From Planctomycetaceae bacterium (GTDB taxonomy: Bacteria; Planctomycetota; Planctomycetia; Planctomycetales; Planctomycetaceae): 64,000 nucleotides of DNA. Positions 25,392 to 34,248 of the stretch are shown piece after piece (the first letter of the stretch is position 1; the number at the start of each line of letters is the position of its first letter). The translations under genes and the position numbers were made by a program. The stretch is from the NCBI GenBank assembly GCA_041398785.1, contig JAWKUA010000025.1:1-64000 (forward strand), given 5' to 3'. The notes beneath the pieces were generated by a model. The model was not told the DNA's origin and ran no database searches. It saw only the letters and a program-made list of their open reading frames with translations.

Positions 25392-26984
25392 ATGACGGGC
25401 GAGAATGATTCCGGCGGCTGGCCGCTGCACTACAGGATTCTGCTGGCGATGGTGATCGGCACCGTGGTCGGTGTGGCTTTGAATCCGGGGGAAATCGCGA
25501 TCAGCGGTCCCGTGGAACTTCGGATCGTTCATGACGAAAACGCCATCCTGTTTTCCGAGGTGATTCCGGAAACGTCCAAAGTGCTGTATTCGGAAAAGTT
25601 CGCGGACGCTGCGGCTCTGGCAAAGAGCTATCCTCGTCTGGCTGAAGCGCTGGGAGAAAAGGCGGAACTGACGGTCGCCTGCGATAACCCTCGCGCCAGA
25701 ATTGTGCGTGACCGCAGCGGAGTCACGATCGTCTGGCAGCGAAATCATGACGGCAATCCTGCCGTGTCCCAGATCGCTGCGTCATCCGGTGAAAAACTGC
25801 CGGAGTTCTGGCGGCTGCTGGTGAGCCAGCATCCGGCAGGCGTCGCGGGCGGAATGACGATCGCGGCAAAGGCGCTGGGAGACTTGTTTCTGCAACTGCT
25901 GAAAATGGTCACGGTGCCGCTGATATTAACATCTCTGGTCACGGGCGTGACGGGACTGGGCAGCCGCGGAAACTTCGGTCGGATGTTCGGCCGCACGATC
26001 ACGTATTACATCGTGACCAGCATGCTGGCGATCACAACGGGGCTGGTGCTGGTGAACATCATCCATCCGGGAGTCGGAGCGATTCTGCCGGGCGGCGGCG
26101 CCGTGGTGGAACAATCTGAGGAATCCGTCGTCGAAATCGTCTTCCAGCAGGTGCTGCGGCTGTTTCCGGCGAATCCGATCGAAGCGATTGCTCAGGGCGA
26201 GTTCCTGTCGATCATTTCATTCGCGATTCTGCTGGGCATCTTCATCAACTTCATCGGAGGCGATCATGGCCAGCGGCTGACGGAACTGTTCGAAGCCGCG
26301 TTTGCCGTCATGATGAGAATGACGTCGTGGGTCATCAGTCTGGCGCCGTTCGGAGTCGCGGCGTTCATGATCTTCGCCACGGCGTCTCAGGGATTTGACG
26401 TCTTCCGGACGCTCGCCTGGTACATGCTGACGGTGGCTCTGGCGCTGGCGATTCATGCGGGAATCATTCTTCCGCTGATTGTGCGATTCGTCGCGAAGCG
26501 GAGTCCGCTGGAATTTGCCCGGCACATGAGTTCCGCCCTGCTGACAGCGTTTTCGACAGCTTCTTCCAACGCCACGTTGCCGCTGACGATTTCCTGTGTG
26601 GAACAGCAGGCCGGGATCTCCAATCGCACCAGTTCGTTCGTGCTGCCTCTGGGAGCCACGATCAACATGGACGGCACGGCTCTGTATGAAGTCGTGGCGG
26701 TGCTGTTTATCGCGCAGGCGACGCCGGGTTTCGAGATGTCGATCACGACGCAGGTCACGATCGCGCTGACGGCTCTGATTGCCAGTATCGGAGCTGCCGG
26801 GATTCCTCACGCCGGACTGGTGATGATGGCGATTGTGCTGCAGGCGGTGGGCCTGCCGCTGGAAGCTCAGGGCATCATCATTGCCGTTGACCGGATCCTG
26901 GACATGTTTCGCACATCGGTCAACGTGTGGAGCGATTCCTGCGGCTGTGCCGTCGTGCAGCAGTTGACGGAATCGTCGGACTGA
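25392..26984 (+). CDS. dicarboxylate/amino acid:cation symporter (DAACS) with an N-terminal insertion
   Basis: The 530-residue protein belongs to the GltP/DctA family. Core signatures are the first reentrant loop with AFSTASSNATLPLTI and the helix 7 motif GATINMDGTALYE, followed by GIPHAGLVMM and the conserved C-terminal VDRILDMFRTSVNVW. It should use an ion gradient to import glutamate, aspartate or C4-dicarboxylates across the inner membrane. The usual length is 400-450 residues; here residues about 33-148, between the first and second helices, form a hydrophilic segment of about 115 residues (from PGEIAISGPVELRIV to EFWRLLVSQHPAG). This probably forms an extracytoplasmic domain. The gene stands alone on its strand. 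Confidence 0.92.
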   Translation: MTGENDSGGWPLHYRILLAMVIGTVVGVALNPGEIAISGPVELRIVHDENAILFSEVIPETSKVLYSEKFADAAALAKSYPRLAEALGEKAELTVACDNPRARIVRDRSGVTIVWQRNHDGNPAVSQIAASSGEKLPEFWRLLVSQHPAGVAGGMTIAAKALGDLFLQLLKMVTVPLILTSLVTGVTGLGSRGNFGRMFGRTITYYIVTSMLAITTGLVLVNIIHPGVGAILPGGGAVVEQSEESVVEIVFQQVLRLFPANPIEAIAQGEFLSIISFAILLGIFINFIGGDHGQRLTELFEAAFAVMMRMTSWVISLAPFGVAAFMIFATASQGFDVFRTLAWYMLTVALALAIHAGIILPLIVRFVAKRSPLEFARHMSSALLTAFSTASSNATLPLTISCVEQQAGISNRTSSFVLPLGATINMDGTALYEVVAVLFIAQATPGFEMSITTQVTIALTALIASIGAAGIPHAGLVMMAIVLQAVGLPLEAQGIIIAVDRILDMFRTSVNVWSDSCGCAVVQQLTESSD

Positions 26985-27216
26985 CCCTTTATACTGGCCG
27001 CGGCGAACACTGATGCATCGAACACCTCTTCCGCCGCGAGCCAGAATGCCTCAATCGACCCCGCTCGGGGTATAACTGCGGTCGAGCCGCCGGAGCCGCG
27101 TTCTTCGAACTCAGTTGTCGGAACGTCGCGGTATCGGGACTTGCTGCCTCGTCGCGGCGATTCTCCGCACGTTCGTCCTGCGGCGCAATGCTGAGTTTCG
27201 GCGCTGGCTTCGTCGA

Positions 27217-29118
27217 TCAGAACTTCATCTGCAGTTCCACGCGAGCTCCCTGAGACGCATCGCGGTCCTCACGCTTTGCGACAAATGTGTCGAACACCAG
27301 GAACCAGTGTTCATCGAGCGCTTTTTGATAGCGGGCGCCGGCAGCCAGAGCCGCCTGGTTGACATTGTCGGTATCCTGGCGGCCACCGAGTTCCAGAATC
27401 ACCTGCTGACGCGTGTGATCAAAGAACATCTGGTAGCCGAGACTGGCGCCGACCACATTGTTCGCGGTGCTGCTCAGCGGCGCTCCATAGCCGCCCAGTC
27501 CGGCTGCGGAGAACAGCAGTCCGGTCTGTCCCAGCGGTCCGCCGTTTACCGGGCCGCGAGACAGCGACGTGAACTGATCGATGGCCCAGAACCCGTTCAG
27601 GTAGATCAGGTCTTCGCTGTGGTGCGGCGTCCACGAAAACTGGCTGAACAGCAGCTCACCCTGTCCGGCGATCGTGGTTTCTCCGTTGGTCGGCAGTGAA
27701 GCCAGAAAGTGCAGCGATGAGTTGTATGTGTTGTGATGCCCGTGAATTCGGCGAATGCCGCTGAGTCCGACGCCGATCATGTCGTTGACACTGCCGCCGT
27801 CCTGAACGAAACCGATGTCCGCGTTCACGGTGTAGTGTTCGAAGTCACTTTCCGTGAACAGACCCACGATTCTGGCCCCGGAATCGACCTGGTTGCCGAA
27901 CGTGTCGGCCGGAGACGCGGGGTTGAAGACGGTGCGGCTGATCTGGTCCCAGGCATAAACAAACGTCGCTCGCATGTTCAGATTGCCGTTGCCGTTCAGC
28001 GTGTTCTTGGTGATCGTCACAGCGTCGATCTTGTCTTCGTTCAGCAGCAGCCCCTGCTGAAACAGCATCGGCTGACGTCCGACGGAAAAGCCATAGTCGA
28101 GCGTTCCGTGATCGTAGGGGTCCAGGTTCGGGAAGATTTCGCCGAAGTCTCCTTCAAAGAACAACGTCTGAATGTTGCCGTTCAGCGCGTTGGTGAAGTC
28201 ACCGTTGCGGAGGTCAACTGTGGTGAACTTGCGGCCGGAACCGGCGTCTTCGTCCAGCGGCCTGATTCCCAGAACCAGTCGTTCCGTTCCGGACAGGTTC
28301 AACTGGCCGAACAGGTCCAGCCGATTCGCCCATTCCAGCACGCGACGGTTGCTGCCGTTGCCGCCGTCAAAGTAGGAGACGCCCGTGCGGAAGTTGCCGA
28401 AGACCCACAACGCAGGCCGCCAGATCGCTCCGGTCGGTGTGCAGATTCCCTGGCTCAGAAATCCCGGTCCCAGAAAGTCTTCATTGGCTTCCAGCAGCAG
28501 CGGCGGCCGACAGGGAACGGGCTGCAATCCGATCGGGTTGGGATTCAGATGTGTATGCGGCTCAACGTGTTCTGAGCCAAGGACGTTTTCCAGACCGTGA
28601 GCGAAGTGATCGCTGGGGGCGGCGATGGCTTCCAGAAACTGCTCCGTCAGACTGCCGAATGCTCCTTCTTCGCCTTCAGGAACGCACGGGTTGTACTGCA
28701 CGTTGGGAGCGAACGGGCTTTCGCAGTTGCCGTAAGCGCGATTCGCGTAGGCCCCGGAATAATTGGATTCCATGGGATCCAGACCCAGATCGTCGAAGGG
28801 ATCTGACGGAGGGGCTTCCTTCTCGCTGTCGGCGGCATCTTCTTCCTGATAAGCGGTCATCGCGGCATCCGACATTCGAAAGCGGCCGACCAGACTTGAC
28901 TTCAGCGACGCGCGTGCGGCACTGGCTTTGGCCGCCACCTGCCGGATCGGTTTGGCGATCGCGTCGGTCGGCTGGTCGAACCCCAGAATCGTATACGGCC
29001 CCGGATCTTCATCCGGTGCCTGAGCGACCGACGGAGCGGTGGCGCTGCCAAACATCAGCAGCGACAGAATCGCGGCACCGCAGGTTTTTCGATCCGCAGA
29101 GAAGAGATTTACGCCCAT
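27217..29118 (-). CDS. putative outer-membrane beta-barrel protein
   Basis: The protein of about 633 residues has a signal peptide (MGVNLFSADRK, hydrophobic core, cleavage near SVAQA). From about residue 230 on it shows alternating beta-strand patterns typical of porin-like barrels: LWVFGNFRTGVSYFDGG, RLDLFGQLNLSGTERLVLGI, LDYGFSVGRQPMLFQQGLL and a C-terminal strand ending GARVELQMKF, with phenylalanine last as in outer-membrane porins. The set of features resembles alginate-export/porin-type proteins, but no exact family is assigned. Start 29118 is preferred over 29193 because GAGGACGG lies upstream. It is 183 bases downstream of a pentaheme cytochrome gene in the same direction, and the pair is probably one operon. 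Confidence 0.78.
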   Translation of the reverse strand: MGVNLFSADRKTCGAAILSLLMFGSATAPSVAQAPDEDPGPYTILGFDQPTDAIAKPIRQVAAKASAARASLKSSLVGRFRMSDAAMTAYQEEDAADSEKEAPPSDPFDDLGLDPMESNYSGAYANRAYGNCESPFAPNVQYNPCVPEGEEGAFGSLTEQFLEAIAAPSDHFAHGLENVLGSEHVEPHTHLNPNPIGLQPVPCRPPLLLEANEDFLGPGFLSQGICTPTGAIWRPALWVFGNFRTGVSYFDGGNGSNRRVLEWANRLDLFGQLNLSGTERLVLGIRPLDEDAGSGRKFTTVDLRNGDFTNALNGNIQTLFFEGDFGEIFPNLDPYDHGTLDYGFSVGRQPMLFQQGLLLNEDKIDAVTITKNTLNGNGNLNMRATFVYAWDQISRTVFNPASPADTFGNQVDSGARIVGLFTESDFEHYTVNADIGFVQDGGSVNDMIGVGLSGIRRIHGHHNTYNSSLHFLASLPTNGETTIAGQGELLFSQFSWTPHHSEDLIYLNGFWAIDQFTSLSRGPVNGGPLGQTGLLFSAAGLGGYGAPLSSTANNVVGASLGYQMFFDHTRQQVILELGGRQDTDNVNQAALAAGARYQKALDEHWFLVFDTFVAKREDRDASQGARVELQMKF

Positions 29119-29301
29119 GACAGTTTCCGTCCTCAACTCGTGCCAGGCCCGCGCGGCGTGGCGAACATCCATGATCCCGCCGCGTTCAATCACTCAGACG
29201 ATGCATTGTTGACAGGCGAACGGCAGGGAAGCCGGGCGCCGATCCTGATTTCCTGTTCCGTGGCTGCAGCGCTGCATCGGCTGATGAGCGCAAACTGACT
29301 G

Positions 29302-31296
29302 TTACTTCACCCAGATCCGTTCCGCGGTTTCGTGCAGAATCAGATGCCCGTCGACGACGCCTTTCGCGATCGCCTTGGCGCTCATGCCATAGTCGAACCC
29401 GATGTCGGAGATTTCCTGGACCAGGTTGATCGGGACCATGCCGGCAATCATCTGCACGCGGACGGTGTAGCATCCGGGACCGGGAACCTGCTTTCCGGAC
29501 AGTTCGTAGTGAGCCAGGCGTGACCCTTCCGCTTCAATGTTCTGCTTGTGTTTTCGTGCTCCGATCGGACGCCCCAGAACCGTGAACGGCCGTGTTTCCG
29601 GACGAATGTAGGGAAGCGGGTCCAGCGAGAACGGCACGTTCAGAATCTGTTCGCGTTCTCCGCCGCGGATGTTGCGGGTGATGAACCGCGACTGCAGCGA
29701 AAACAGGTGCTGGTCCACCGGCAGGTGACCGTTATGAACATAGAAGGAGTGGCTGTCGCGAACGTCGCCGTTCGGATCCAGGTCTCCGGACTGGAACACC
29801 ATTCGTCCGCGGGGATCCCAGACATGGACTCGCAGAAACAACATGCGTTCCGCGTCGAATCCGGTCGGAACACCGTGGCCGGGAGTGCCGTTGGAAACTT
29901 TCACGTGAAATTCAATGCGGTCGCGGTCGGCTTCTTCGACTTCCACATGTCCCAGTTTGTAGCCCGCTCGCAGAACCTGCAGCCGCTGCGACGTGTATTC
30001 CGCCAGCAGTTCGTACTGGTCCTCAAGAATTCGGCGAGCTTCCTTGCGTTTTTCCGGGTCGTCCCACGGCGGAGGAAAATAGGTGCCTTCCAGGACACTC
30101 GCTTCAAACTCGCGAGTTCCCCAGCCGGCCGCGTCGTCGAACACCAGCCACTCACGCATGGTGGCCAGGCCGTTCGTCAGCGGATCGTGTTCATGTTCCT
30201 CGCGTATCGCCTTCGGGTTGTGAGGAAACAGGCCGCGATGAATGATGGAATAGTCCGGCCCGGCAATCATGTGGTTCGTGTGTTTTCGCGGCGGTGTCGT
30301 CGCGTTTCCGATGACGGCTGCCGGACCATAGTCATAGCCGCATGCCTCGCCGGGAACCTTCCCCATGTGGCAGTCCTGGCAGTTGTGGCCCAGCACCTGA
30401 GCGGACGGAGAGTTCTTGAATTCGCTGAACGCGTCTTCCAGTCGAAAGCCGTTGGGTGCGAACACGTCATGACAGGCTCCGCAGAAGCCGGAGGTTGTCA
30501 TCTGGAAAAAGCGAAATGACTTCGAGTGAATGTCGCGTCCGCGCACATCCGGAGCGGGAGACGATTTCAGCACGCCATAGCGGTCCGGGTTCGCCAGCAC
30601 GTCGTTCAGCACCGAACTTCCGATCGGACCGTAGACGGCCTGGTGCAGATTTCCGGAAACCAGCGCCAGTCGGCCGGCTCCCTTACCCCACGACTGATTG
30701 ACGCGGTGGCAGACCACGCAGGTGACACCTTCGCGGGACGACGGAGGCCGGTTGACGTTGGAGATGTTGATCGGTTCATTCAGTGCCATTCCCACCGGGG
30801 TGTGACAGCGAATGCAGAAGTCGGCCAGCGTGCCGTTGTTGAGCTTGTTCAGCTTGTTGGACATCGCGTTGAACACAGGACTCAACTGTGCGTAGGCGTG
30901 AGGCGAAACGGACCATTCGCGATAGTGCTGCGGATGGCAGGTGGCACATTTGGCCGCGGACGGAAAGCAGTCGTTTTCAAACACGGCGGCGTGAGCCTGG
31001 TCGATGGCCTGCCTCAGAACCGCCTGTTCGTCCGATTCCACGTCGCTGCCGCTGCCTTCATCGGCGTCAGCGTCGTCCGCTTCGGGCTCGTCTTCGTCGA
31101 CCAGGCGCGGGGTCGAATTCAGTGACGCGGGACGAACGCCGGCCGGTCCGGTCGCGACTCCCTCGCCAGCACGGGCAGTCGACGGCGACAACGTCGGCAC
31201 CAGCATCATTCCGACGGCAGCGCCGGCAAGTCCGGCACGAATTGCCGACTTGAATGATTTCCTGAAGATTGCTGTCCAAGCTGTCATAATTTCCAT
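29302..31296 (-). CDS. exported pentaheme cytochrome c
   Basis: The 664-residue protein has a long signal sequence (FRKSFKSAIRAGLAGAAVG, cleavage near STARA), an acidic linker (about 67-90) and five CxxCH heme c sites: CATCH (117), CIRCH (161), CVVCH (193), CGACH (272) and CQDCH (306). The C-terminal half (about 350-664) lacks hemes and looks beta-rich, with WDPRGRMVFQSGDLDPNGD. It should be a periplasmic or surface electron carrier; no catalytic residues of nitrite or hydroxylamine enzymes were recognised. ATG codons at 31296 and 31287 are both possible. The outer-membrane barrel gene downstream suggests electron or substrate exchange across the outer membrane, which is inference only. Confidence 0.9.
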   Translation of the reverse strand: MEIMTAWTAIFRKSFKSAIRAGLAGAAVGMMLVPTLSPSTARAGEGVATGPAGVRPASLNSTPRLVDEDEPEADDADADEGSGSDVESDEQAVLRQAIDQAHAAVFENDCFPSAAKCATCHPQHYREWSVSPHAYAQLSPVFNAMSNKLNKLNNGTLADFCIRCHTPVGMALNEPINISNVNRPPSSREGVTCVVCHRVNQSWGKGAGRLALVSGNLHQAVYGPIGSSVLNDVLANPDRYGVLKSSPAPDVRGRDIHSKSFRFFQMTTSGFCGACHDVFAPNGFRLEDAFSEFKNSPSAQVLGHNCQDCHMGKVPGEACGYDYGPAAVIGNATTPPRKHTNHMIAGPDYSIIHRGLFPHNPKAIREEHEHDPLTNGLATMREWLVFDDAAGWGTREFEASVLEGTYFPPPWDDPEKRKEARRILEDQYELLAEYTSQRLQVLRAGYKLGHVEVEEADRDRIEFHVKVSNGTPGHGVPTGFDAERMLFLRVHVWDPRGRMVFQSGDLDPNGDVRDSHSFYVHNGHLPVDQHLFSLQSRFITRNIRGGEREQILNVPFSLDPLPYIRPETRPFTVLGRPIGARKHKQNIEAEGSRLAHYELSGKQVPGPGCYTVRVQMIAGMVPINLVQEISDIGFDYGMSAKAIAKGVVDGHLILHETAERIWVK

Positions 31297-31810
31297 CCCT
31301 GGATCTGACCGGCCCGAAGATTCGTGTGAACAGGAGACAGCCTGCCCCTGTTAGAAGCGCGTTCCATCTGGATATCGGATAGCGGCAGGGCCGAAAGTGC
31401 CTGGAATACCGAAATTCGCGGCGGTCTCGTATTGGTGAACAGAATCGGCCGTAATAGCTTTCCCAACTATCACGCATCTTCTGCGCGTAGCGATCCGGCT
31501 GCGGCGAACAGAACCGACAGTTCCACAGACCGTTGACTTCTGTCAGACTGGACGGTTTGATCTCAATGGATCGCTAAATGGCCGGTCGGCGCGGCATTTT
31601 CCACCGAACAGACTTCCGTGTGACCGCAGGGTTTTCCACTATACGAACGCAGACAGAACGCGGTTCCCGGGACTCCGTTTCTTTCTGTCAGGCGGTCGTC
31701 GGGCATTGAATCCACTCCGCCAGTCGCGTGGTTCCCGAAGGCGACTCAGCGAGCAACGACTTACGGCCGGCCGTTCGCTCAACTGTCACTTCCGCCGCAA
31801 AAGATCGCCG
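31297..31810. other. divergent intergenic region
   Basis: About 500 bases separate the cytochrome gene from the FHA-cyclase gene on the other strand. The cyclase frame is open from 31706, but that extension lacks domain similarity. No RNA gene or repeat is visible; promoters for both directions are expected here. Confidence 0.45.
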
Positions 31811-33637
31811 ATGCTTCGCATCCAAATTGAAAACGACCGGCAAAGTGAATCGTTTGAAGTCGGCCCCGGATACACCGTTCTGCTCGGACGGCGAGTGGAC
31901 GATTCCGAGGGCGTGAAAGCCGTCCGACTGATTGACGAATTCTGCTCCCGGCTGCAGATGCGTCTGTCCCAGGAAAACGACGGCAGGCTGCTGATCGAAA
32001 ATCTCAGCAGCCGCGTTCCGCTCTTGCTGGATTCCGGCCGAACGGTAACTCCGCAGGGGCGGTTATCGATCAAGACTCCGCTGGAAATGACGGTGGGAGC
32101 CACACGGCTGCACGTTGACGTGGAAGTCAGCGGCGGGCTGAGCGGCACGATCATGCTCGACGAACACCTGCAGGGGGATCGCCTGCGTATCGTTGGCCGC
32201 GACCCCCGGTCAGCAACCCGCTATCTGAGAATCCGGCGGGAAGCGACCGGTACGTTCAACGTCGACAACCTGATCGAATGGTTCGAAGCCCTGGTTTCGG
32301 TGCAGCGGTCGGCAGCAGGGTCCGCCGGCTTTTATCGTGAAATTGCCGATGCCATGGTGCAACTGATGGGGCTTGACTACGGAGTCGTGTTGCTTCGGGA
32401 AAACGGCGACTGGAAGCTGCAGGCCGTCAGCGGAGTCCGCGAAGATCAGGCGGAATACAGCAGCACGATCGTGCAGCAGGTCTGCGAACAGGTGCGGACG
32501 TTCTATGAACCGCTGGACGACCTGGGTGCCGTGCAGAGCCTGATGTCGCTGACCGCGGTCGTGGCATCGCCGATTCTGGCGACAGACGATTCCGTGCTGG
32601 GCGTGCTGTACGGCGCACGGCTGTTCGATGCCACGCGCGCCGTTGGAGGATCGACGGATCTGAACAAGATCGGTATCTCCGAAGTTGAGGCTCAGTTGGT
32701 TCAGCTACTGGCTGCGTCCGCGGCGACCGGCCTGGCTCGCGCGAAAAAGGAAAGCGAAGCCGCTCGCCTGCAGGTTCAGTTCGAAGACTTCTGCTCCGCC
32801 GAAATCGTTCGCGAGCTGCAGAACAATCCCCGCGTGCTGGAAGCTTCGGAAAGGGAAATCACCGTCCTGTTCTGCGACGTTCGCGGCTTCACCAGACTTT
32901 CCGAACGGCTGGACCCGAAGCTGACCTACGAAATCATGTCCGGCGTAATGGACGGTGTCGTGGAATCCGTCATGAGCTCCAGCGGTGTCATCATCGACTT
33001 CTACGGCGATGGTGCCGCCGCGATGTGGAACGCTCCGCTGGACCAGCCAAATCACCACCGCCTGGCTCTGGAGTGTGCCGGCCGAATTCAGCAGCGACTG
33101 TGCGAACTGAACCGGAAATGGGCATCGAAAGTCGACGTGACACTGCGGATCGGCATCGGCATTCACACCGGCAAGGCACTGGTCGGCAACGTCGGTGGCA
33201 CGCGGCGAGTCAAGTACGGGCCCCGCGGTTCAACCGTCAACCTGACCAGCAGAATCGAAGGGCTGACGAAGCAACTGGGCGCCGACGTGCTGCTGTCGGG
33301 GCAGACGATGGACCGCTTCGACATCCCGCGACCGCCCGCCAGAAGGCTGGGACGCTTCCAGGTGGCCGGACTTGAATGTCCGGTGGAACTTTTCGAATGC
33401 TTTGCACCGGACAGCGTGATTCATTCGGAACGCAACATTCGCCTGTTCGAAGATGCCGTGAAGCAGTTCGAATGCGGCCGCCTCGACGTCGCAGCGGACA
33501 TTCTGAACGAACTGACGGCGTCGCTTCCCAAGGGTGCGACCGACGGTCCCGCGAAGTTTCTGCTGACGGAGATCGCGCGACGAAAGGAGGCTCCCCCAAC
33601 CGAACACACCCAGTTCATCCGGCTCAGCACGAAATAG
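31811..33637 (+). CDS. FHA-like, GAF and class III nucleotide cyclase protein
   Basis: The protein of about 608 residues begins with an FHA-like domain (YTVLLGRRVDDS; SRLQMRLSQE; residues 1-100) whose phosphothreonine-binding SRxH motif is altered. A GAF domain covers about 165-340 and a class III cyclase domain about 350-530: metal-binding FCDVRGFT, FYGDGAAAMWN, RIGIGIHTG and RRVKYGPRGSTVNLTSRIEG. In typical adenylate cyclases the last motif reads GDTVN; here it is GSTVN, so the adenine-specifying aspartate is absent and nucleotide choice is uncertain. ATG 31811 (MLRIQIEN) is preferred since the domain starts there. A paralogous protein is encoded at 46440-48203. It is probably cytosolic, linking phosphoprotein binding to second-messenger synthesis. 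Confidence 0.9.
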   Translation: MLRIQIENDRQSESFEVGPGYTVLLGRRVDDSEGVKAVRLIDEFCSRLQMRLSQENDGRLLIENLSSRVPLLLDSGRTVTPQGRLSIKTPLEMTVGATRLHVDVEVSGGLSGTIMLDEHLQGDRLRIVGRDPRSATRYLRIRREATGTFNVDNLIEWFEALVSVQRSAAGSAGFYREIADAMVQLMGLDYGVVLLRENGDWKLQAVSGVREDQAEYSSTIVQQVCEQVRTFYEPLDDLGAVQSLMSLTAVVASPILATDDSVLGVLYGARLFDATRAVGGSTDLNKIGISEVEAQLVQLLAASAATGLARAKKESEAARLQVQFEDFCSAEIVRELQNNPRVLEASEREITVLFCDVRGFTRLSERLDPKLTYEIMSGVMDGVVESVMSSSGVIIDFYGDGAAAMWNAPLDQPNHHRLALECAGRIQQRLCELNRKWASKVDVTLRIGIGIHTGKALVGNVGGTRRVKYGPRGSTVNLTSRIEGLTKQLGADVLLSGQTMDRFDIPRPPARRLGRFQVAGLECPVELFECFAPDSVIHSERNIRLFEDAVKQFECGRLDVAADILNELTASLPKGATDGPAKFLLTEIARRKEAPPTEHTQFIRLSTK

Positions 33638-33658
33638 AGCAGCGTGGAGCAGGTTCGA

Positions 33659-34000
33659 ATGGACGGCGACGATTTTCGATCCGCGGAGCAAAACCCGTAT
33701 CGGGCTCCAGCAAGCACCGGTGTTGCCGAAACGCGAGACATAACGCAGCCCACCGCCGTCACCGTCTTCGGTATTCTGAATCTGCTGTACGGCCTGATGG
33801 GACTCTGCGGCGCCGGCTTCGGAACGTTCGCATTGTTCTTCACCAACTCGTTTCAGCCGCCAGGAGCACCGCCGAATCCGGCGGTCGACAGCAGCGGACT
33901 CGGAGTCTCGGCATCGTCCGATCCGAGCACCGACCGAAGTCTTTGGAGTGCTGCGACTTGTCGCCGCTTTCCTTTTCACCGAATCGGCGGCATCACGTGA
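33659..34000 (+). pseudogene. truncated NPYRAP-motif membrane protein interrupted by a REP-like sequence
   Basis: The frame begins MDGDDFRSAEQNPYRAP, the N-terminal motif of many planctomycete membrane proteins, and has one hydrophobic helix (AVTVFGILNLLYGLMGLCGA). After about residue 90 the sequence changes into SLWSAATCRRFPF, which is simply the translation of a REP-like palindrome at 33941-33967, and the frame stops 30 bases later. Homologues with this motif normally continue with further membrane helices. I infer that the repeat inserted into or replaced the 3' part of the gene. GGAG precedes ATG 33659, and the gene follows the cyclase by 21 bases. It could still be translated as a small membrane protein. 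Confidence 0.6.
33941..33970 (+). repeat. REP-like palindrome related to the RAYT repeats
   Basis: CTTTGGAGTGCTGCGACTTG followed by TCGCCGCTTT contains the near-palindrome GCTGCGAC-TT-GTCGCCGC, which has the same layout (GGAGTGC, stem, two-base loop, stem, CTTT) as the repeats around the transposase at 16942-18038, with different stem bases. It lies within the end of the NPYRAP reading frame. Confidence 0.7.
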
Positions 34001-34248
34001 ATTGAACGACAGATCGAAATTCGGGAGTGCCTCGAAAGCGAAAGCGATGCTGAAACATCGGACTCAAAAGCGTCACTTTTCAGGCCGCCGGCAGATGGCG
34101 ACTTCGCCGGGCGGAATCGGAGTGACCGTAACCAGCGGCGTCGTACGACAATCCTGCTTTGTAGTGGTGGAATCTGCGGGCTTTTGAGATACTCCGGTTC
34201 TCACCCGCCTTTCCTCGAAGTTCCCATGCATCGACGAGGACCTGCCTG

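Noticed and set aside
24775..25395. Plus-strand open frame of 206 codons before the symporter
   Set aside because: It covers the inverted repeat at 24911-24985, has skewed composition and no domain, and overlaps the symporter start.
27217..31296. Extracellular electron transfer conduit of the MtrCAB type
   Set aside because: The cytochrome has five hemes and no similarity that I can see to MtrA, and there is no surface decaheme gene. Only a neutral operon call is justified.
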